From: Bacillota bacterium
Lineage (GTDB): Bacteria > Bacillota > Clostridia > Christensenellales > Aristaeellaceae
Direction: 5' to 3'
Length of the DNA: 9,043 nt
NCBI GenBank assembly: GCA_023415145.1
Contig: JAEZLW010000023.1
Span: 1 to 9,043, forward strand
The position numbers and the translations under genes are program-made. Positions within the stretch are counted from its first letter, which is position 1. Each line of letters opens with the position of its first letter. Below the pieces are notes generated by a model. That model made no database searches. It saw only the letters and a program-made list of their open reading frames with translations, and was not told the origin of the DNA. This document shows, piece by piece, positions 6,393 to 9,043 of this stretch.

Positions 6393-7499
6393 TCATTGAG
6401 GCTTGCCGGTTAAGTTAAGCAGCGTTATGGCGGGAGGGTTGAACAACCGCCCGGGCTGCAGGGGATAATAGCAGGAGGAGCCCAGCCCGGGGCTGATGTA
6501 TTGTGCGATGGTGGAAACGCGGCTCAGGCCCGTTACCAGCCGGTCCTCGGGGAACCAGCTAAGGCCCGGCACATAAATGGGCCCGTTGCCGGGAATGCGC
6601 CATTGTCCGCCGTTGAGATGCCCTGCCAGCGCCAGTGTCACCCGCTGCATGGACGTGCCCTGATCATCCTGCCAGTCCCATACGCTGCGCACATAATCAT
6701 AGGTAAGCGGTGCATGGGATAGGGCGATATGGTAGTCTGTGCTCTTCATTTTCTGGCGGGCGTCCTGGAGGCGCTTTGCACAATCAAGCCGGTATTCCCA
6801 CGCCCGGATCTCGGCTGCACCATCCGCGTTGGCGGCGGCATTGATGCCGTTCAGCCGGGTCAATTGGTCTTGGCAGTAGGCAATGGTCGTATCCGTATTC
6901 ATGGAATACAATCCTTCCGGGCTGAACCAAACGGTGGTCTTGCCTACGGTAAGGGGATAGGGCGCATCCAGGTAAATGGCGCCCGCCGCCTGGGCGGCTG
7001 TGATATAGGGGGCAAGCACGGACAGTGTATCGTGGGCGGAGGTATACAAGGGCGCCGGATCACAGTCGCCCGGTATAAACAGGATAGGCACATCCTTTTT
7101 CAGCAGCGACAGCAGCGTAAGGAATGGCTGGACATTGCCCGATTCGCCAACCATATCTCCGGTGATGCAAACCGCTTTGTAGGATGCCTTTTGGATGGCA
7201 GTTGCGATGTAGGACTGTTCTTTGCCAAGCTCCGCCGCATGAAGATCGCTGATATGCAAAATAGAAAAACCTTCCAGGTCCCGGCTCAAGCCCAGTACAG
7301 AAACAGGCTGCTTCACAAGCTTTACCTGCCTGTTTCCGATATCATTCAATACCACTATTCCGGCTACAATAACAACGGCAAGTATCAGCAGCCAAAACAA
7401 ACAGCCGCATCCCCGGGGCCTGCGGCTTGGAACAAATATCGGGGTATCCTTTCGTCTGCCCATGCTGCCGTCCCATTCCGGTGGCCATTTACCATACAT
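6393..7499 (-). CDS. Membrane-anchored calcineurin-like metallophosphoesterase-family protein with altered active-site motifs
   Basis: A 368-residue protein with a basic cytoplasmic head (GRRKD, SRRPRG), one membrane helix at about residues 33-51, and an extracytoplasmic phosphoesterase domain. Family motifs seen are D85-L-H87 (HISDLH), G114-D115 (ITGDMV), SHAPL with H262, and GHLNGGQ at 293-299. The third motif, normally GNHD/E, reads GDCD (144-147), and the last, normally GHTHGGQ, reads GHLNGGQ, so three usual metal or catalytic positions differ. The fold is of the YkuE-like type that acts outside the membrane, but activity is doubtful or altered. The start is ATG 7497-7499: an ATG at 7526 lies only about 8 bases from the predicted transcript start and has no ribosome site, while AAAAGG at 7506-7511 suits the chosen one. 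It is a single gene with its own promoter, divergent from radA; no terminator is evident. The substrate is unknown. Confidence 0.85.
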   Translation of the reverse strand: MYGKWPPEWDGSMGRRKDTPIFVPSRRPRGCGCLFWLLILAVVIVAGIVVLNDIGNRQVKLVKQPVSVLGLSRDLEGFSILHISDLHAAELGKEQSYIATAIQKASYKAVCITGDMVGESGNVQPFLTLLSLLKKDVPILFIPGDCDPAPLYTSAHDTLSVLAPYITAAQAAGAIYLDAPYPLTVGKTTVWFSPEGLYSMNTDTTIAYCQDQLTRLNGINAAANADGAAEIRAWEYRLDCAKRLQDARQKMKSTDYHIALSHAPLTYDYVRSVWDWQDDQGTSMQRVTLALAGHLNGGQWRIPGNGPIYVPGLSWFPEDRLVTGLSRVSTIAQYISPGLGSSCYYPLQPGRLFNPPAITLLNLTGKPQ

Positions 7500-7505
7500 G
7501 GCCAG

Positions 7506-7511
7506 CCTTTT
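7506..7511 (-). promoter_or_regulatory. Ribosome binding site deciding the metallophosphoesterase start
   Basis: AAAAGG on the minus strand lies 6 bases before the ATG at 7497-7499. It lies inside the extended reading frame that would begin at 7526, and together with the predicted transcript start near 7534 it favours the shorter protein. Confidence 0.5.
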
Positions 7512-7540
7512 GTAAAGTGTGTTCATGCATCCGCGACTAC

Positions 7541-7569
7541 ATTATAGACTGTAAAGCTTACATTTGCAA
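7541..7569 (-). promoter_or_regulatory. Sigma-A-type promoter of the metallophosphoesterase gene
   Basis: On the minus strand TTGCAA (7569-7564) and a perfect TATAAT (7546-7541) are separated by 17 bases. The start would fall near 7534, about 34 bases before the chosen ATG. Confidence 0.7.
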
Positions 7570-7580
7570 TCGCACAAGGG

Positions 7581-7605
7581 TACCAAATTGCGTCGGAATT
7601 TGGTA
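7581..7605. promoter_or_regulatory. Perfect 9-base inverted repeat, operator-like
   Basis: The arms TACCAAATT (7581-7589) and AATTTGGTA (7597-7605) are perfect reverse complements around a 7-base centre; centre-to-centre spacing is 16 bases. The right arm runs into a TGG-TATACT extended -10 element on the plus strand, and the left arm begins 11 bases upstream of the -35 of the divergent gene. There is no T-run after it on either strand, so an operator for a dimeric regulator is more likely than a terminator. I do not recognise the motif as that of a named regulator. Confidence 0.55.
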
Positions 7606-7609
7606 TACT
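7601..7609 (+). promoter_or_regulatory. Candidate extended -10 promoter toward radA (distal)
   Basis: TGG followed by TATACT is a TG-n extended -10 element; no good -35 is present, which this promoter type tolerates. A start near 7616 would give a radA leader of about 160 bases. It overlaps the 9-base inverted repeat, so it may be the regulated one of two radA promoters. Confidence 0.4.
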
Positions 7610-7638
7610 GTAACCATTCCTGCAATAAGGTGCGCGAA

Positions 7639-7710
7639 ATGTTTTTTACTCTGACGACATCCTTCGACGATTGTTGCCATGGCAGGAATTACCTGCGTAT
7701 GCTATACTGA
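7639..7710 (+). CDS. Possible 23-residue leader ORF upstream of radA (doubtful)
   Basis: ATG 7639-7641 is preceded by AAGGTG about 7 bases upstream and opens a 23-codon frame ending in TGA at 7708-7710. The peptide would be hydrophobic at the start, with a Cys-Cys pair and a Tyr-rich end. It lies between the two candidate radA promoters. A frame this short arises often by chance, and I recognise no family; it is listed only because it has a start, a plausible ribosome site and a position within the radA leader. Confidence 0.15.
   Translation: MFFTLTTSFDDCCHGRNYLRMLY
7700..7708 (+). promoter_or_regulatory. Candidate extended -10 promoter of radA (proximal)
   Basis: TGC followed by TATACT is an extended -10 element, with no recognisable -35 at the usual distance. 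Transcription would begin near 7715, giving a leader of about 59 bases before the TTG start of radA. Confidence 0.5.
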
Positions 7711-7760
7711 CAACAAGTGCTTTTTCGGCCTTCGCGCGGGGCCTAGAAAGCGCTTTGCCT

Positions 7761-7766
7761 GGGAGG
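7761..7766 (+). promoter_or_regulatory. Ribosome binding site deciding the TTG start of radA
   Basis: GGGAGG lies 7 bases before TTG 7774-7776. The next in-frame ATG falls past the zinc finger, so this site fixes the rarer TTG codon as the start. Confidence 0.8.
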
Positions 7767-7773
7767 ATTCAAG

Positions 7774-9043
7774 TTGCCCAAAGAAAAAACGTTGTTCGCC
7801 TGTACCGCCTGCGGACATGAAGCATCCAAATGGCTGGGCAAGTGCCCTTCTTGCGGTGCATGGAATACCATGGAGGAAGTGGCGCAAAAACTCGCCGTTT
7901 CGGAAAAACCTCTGAAGCAGAGGCCGGGCATGGGTAGCCAGGCCATGATCCTTGACAGCATCCCGGATGAAGCGCAAAACCGCGCGCGCACAGGCATGTC
8001 GGAACTTGACCGGGTGCTGGGAGGCGGTGTGGTGGAAGGCTCCGTGATGCTGGTAGGCGGCGATCCGGGCATAGGAAAAAGTACACTGCTTTTGCAGGTA
8101 AGCGCCTATCTTGCCAACACGGGCGAAAGGGTATTGTACATCACCGGCGAGGAAAGCGCCAGGCAATTGAAACTCCGGGCATCAAGGCTAGGCATATCGG
8201 CTCCCACCCTGTACATATTGGCGGAAAACGCCATGGACGCCGTGGAGGAGAAATTTCTTGCGATTGCGCCAGCTTTTGCTGTGGTGGACTCCATACAGAC
8301 CATGTACCGGCCGGAGCTTAGCGGCGCGCCGGGCAGCGTGAGCCAGGTAAGAGAAAGCGCCGGGCTTTATATGCGCCTTGCCAAATCAAGCGGTGCGGCC
8401 ATTTTCCTTGTTGGGCATGTGACCAAGGAAGGCGCTATCGCGGGGCCCAGGATTCTGGAGCATATGGTAGATGTGGTATTATACTTTGAGGGCGACAGGC
8501 AGCAGGAGTACAGGCTGCTGCGGGCGGTAAAAAACAGGTTTGGTTCAGTCAACGAGCTGGGCGTTTTTCAAATGATGGAAGACGGCATGCGGGAAGTGGC
8601 AAATGCCAGTGAGCTTTTGCTTTCCCACCGTGCCAAGGGTGCCAGCGGCTCGGTTGTGTTCTGCGGAATGGAAGGCTCCAGGCCTATGCTGGTGGATATT
8701 CAGGCGCTGGCAACCCAAACGTATTATGGCATGCCCAGGCGTACGGTGAACGGCATGGATCAGGGGCGTATCGCTTTATTGCTTGCGGTATTGGAAAAGC
8801 GGGCTGGGCAAAAACTATACAATCAGGATGTTTATATCAATGTGGCCGGGGGCATGGATCTGAATGAACCGGCGGCGGACCTTGCGGTATGCGCAGCGGT
8901 TGCTTCCTCGCTGTCAAACCAGGCATTGCCCCAAGACTTCGCTGTCATGGGCGAGGTGGGCCTGGCGGGTGAAGTGCGGGCCATACCCCAGGCTGAAAGG
9001 CGGCTGACGGAATGCTTGCGGCTGGGATTTACAAATGTGGTGC
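7774..9043 (+). CDS. radA: DNA repair protein RadA (Sms), C-terminus cut by the window edge
   Basis: RadA is a hexameric RecA-like ATPase that promotes branch migration and DNA unwinding in recombinational repair. The 423 complete residues shown cover nearly all of a protein normally about 450-460 long. In order: a four-cysteine zinc finger (C10, C13, C24, C27); Walker A GGDPGIGKST at 95-104; the TGEES stretch at 124-128; Walker B ending in D172 (VVDSIQT); GHVTKEG at 214-220; the RadA signature KNRFG at 253-257; and a C-terminal Lon-protease-like domain beginning near 275, with DVYINVAGG and MGEVGLAGEVR. TTG 7774-7776 is the start because it follows GGGAGG and places the zinc finger as in the family. 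In many Bacillota radA sits between clpC and disA; here its upstream neighbour is a divergent unrelated gene, so it is not downstream of clpC. No frameshift or motif loss is visible. Confidence 0.97.
   Translation, partial: MPKEKTLFACTACGHEASKWLGKCPSCGAWNTMEEVAQKLAVSEKPLKQRPGMGSQAMILDSIPDEAQNRARTGMSELDRVLGGGVVEGSVMLVGGDPGIGKSTLLLQVSAYLANTGERVLYITGEESARQLKLRASRLGISAPTLYILAENAMDAVEEKFLAIAPAFAVVDSIQTMYRPELSGAPGSVSQVRESAGLYMRLAKSSGAAIFLVGHVTKEGAIAGPRILEHMVDVVLYFEGDRQQEYRLLRAVKNRFGSVNELGVFQMMEDGMREVANASELLLSHRAKGASGSVVFCGMEGSRPMLVDIQALATQTYYGMPRRTVNGMDQGRIALLLAVLEKRAGQKLYNQDVYINVAGGMDLNEPAADLAVCAAVASSLSNQALPQDFAVMGEVGLAGEVRAIPQAERRLTECLRLGFTNVV

Noticed and set aside
7500..7526. Upstream ATG start for the metallophosphoesterase at 7526
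   Set aside because: The TATAAT at 7541-7546 predicts a transcript starting about 8 bases before it, with no room for a ribosome site; the next in-frame ATG at 7499 has AAAAGG.
6729..7547. Open frame of 272 codons on the plus strand
   Set aside because: It is antisense to the metallophosphoesterase gene, which has family motifs, a membrane helix and a promoter; the antisense product shows no domain.
7702..8303. Several minus-strand open frames opposite the start of radA
   Set aside because: They overlap the zinc finger and Walker A coding region of a clear RadA and have no recognisable product of their own.
1..9043. CRISPR arrays, tRNA or rRNA genes, insertion sequences, attachment sites, toxin-antitoxin or phage-defence modules
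   Set aside because: No regularly spaced repeats, cloverleaf-type sequence, transposase or integrase motifs, terminal repeats or defence-type domains were seen on either strand.

Overview
The window looks like ordinary chromosome from a Gram-positive bacterium of the Bacillota, most likely class Clostridia. Base composition is moderately GC-rich, slightly over half by eye. Support for this placement is the strong AGGAGG-type ribosome sites, sigma-A-like promoters with 17-base spacers, an ATP-dependent formate-tetrahydrofolate ligase, an alaR/alaT-type regulator-aminotransferase pair as in Bacillus, a HisJ-size PHP phosphatase and a Gram-positive-like RadA. No species can be named from the sequence alone.

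Layout. From 1 to 7499 all genes lie on the minus strand, so transcription runs from right to left; radA (7774 to the right edge) is divergent. Reading in the direction of transcription: (a) a membrane-anchored metallophosphoesterase-like protein (7499-6393) with its own promoter; (b) a GntR/FCD-family regulator (6271-5597) with a strong promoter, followed by a GC-rich hairpin; (c) a two-gene unit of a PHP-family histidinol-phosphatase-like enzyme (5523-4717) and an M3-family oligoendopeptidase (4706-2958), closed by a hairpin terminator; (d) a three-gene unit with a clear promoter: fhs (2798-1128), an Lrp/AsnC-family regulator (1108-617) and a class I aminotransferase (620 to beyond the left edge), the last two overlapping by GTGA.

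How the genes fit together. Unit (d) joins one-carbon metabolism (10-formyl-tetrahydrofolate synthesis) to an amino-acid-sensing regulator and a probable alanine-type transaminase. Unit (c) holds a small phosphatase and a cytoplasmic peptidase, plausibly in amino acid or peptide recycling. RadA is a recombination and repair ATPase and is functionally separate. The 274-base gap between the metallophosphoesterase and radA holds promoters in both directions and a perfect 9-base inverted repeat overlapping one of them.

I see no mobile element, CRISPR array, tRNA, rRNA or prophage signature, and no convincing new multi-gene system. The most notable items are the altered catalytic motifs of the metallophosphoesterase-like protein, the operator-like inverted repeat upstream of radA, the repeats in the gntR promoter and the fhs-alaR-alaT arrangement.
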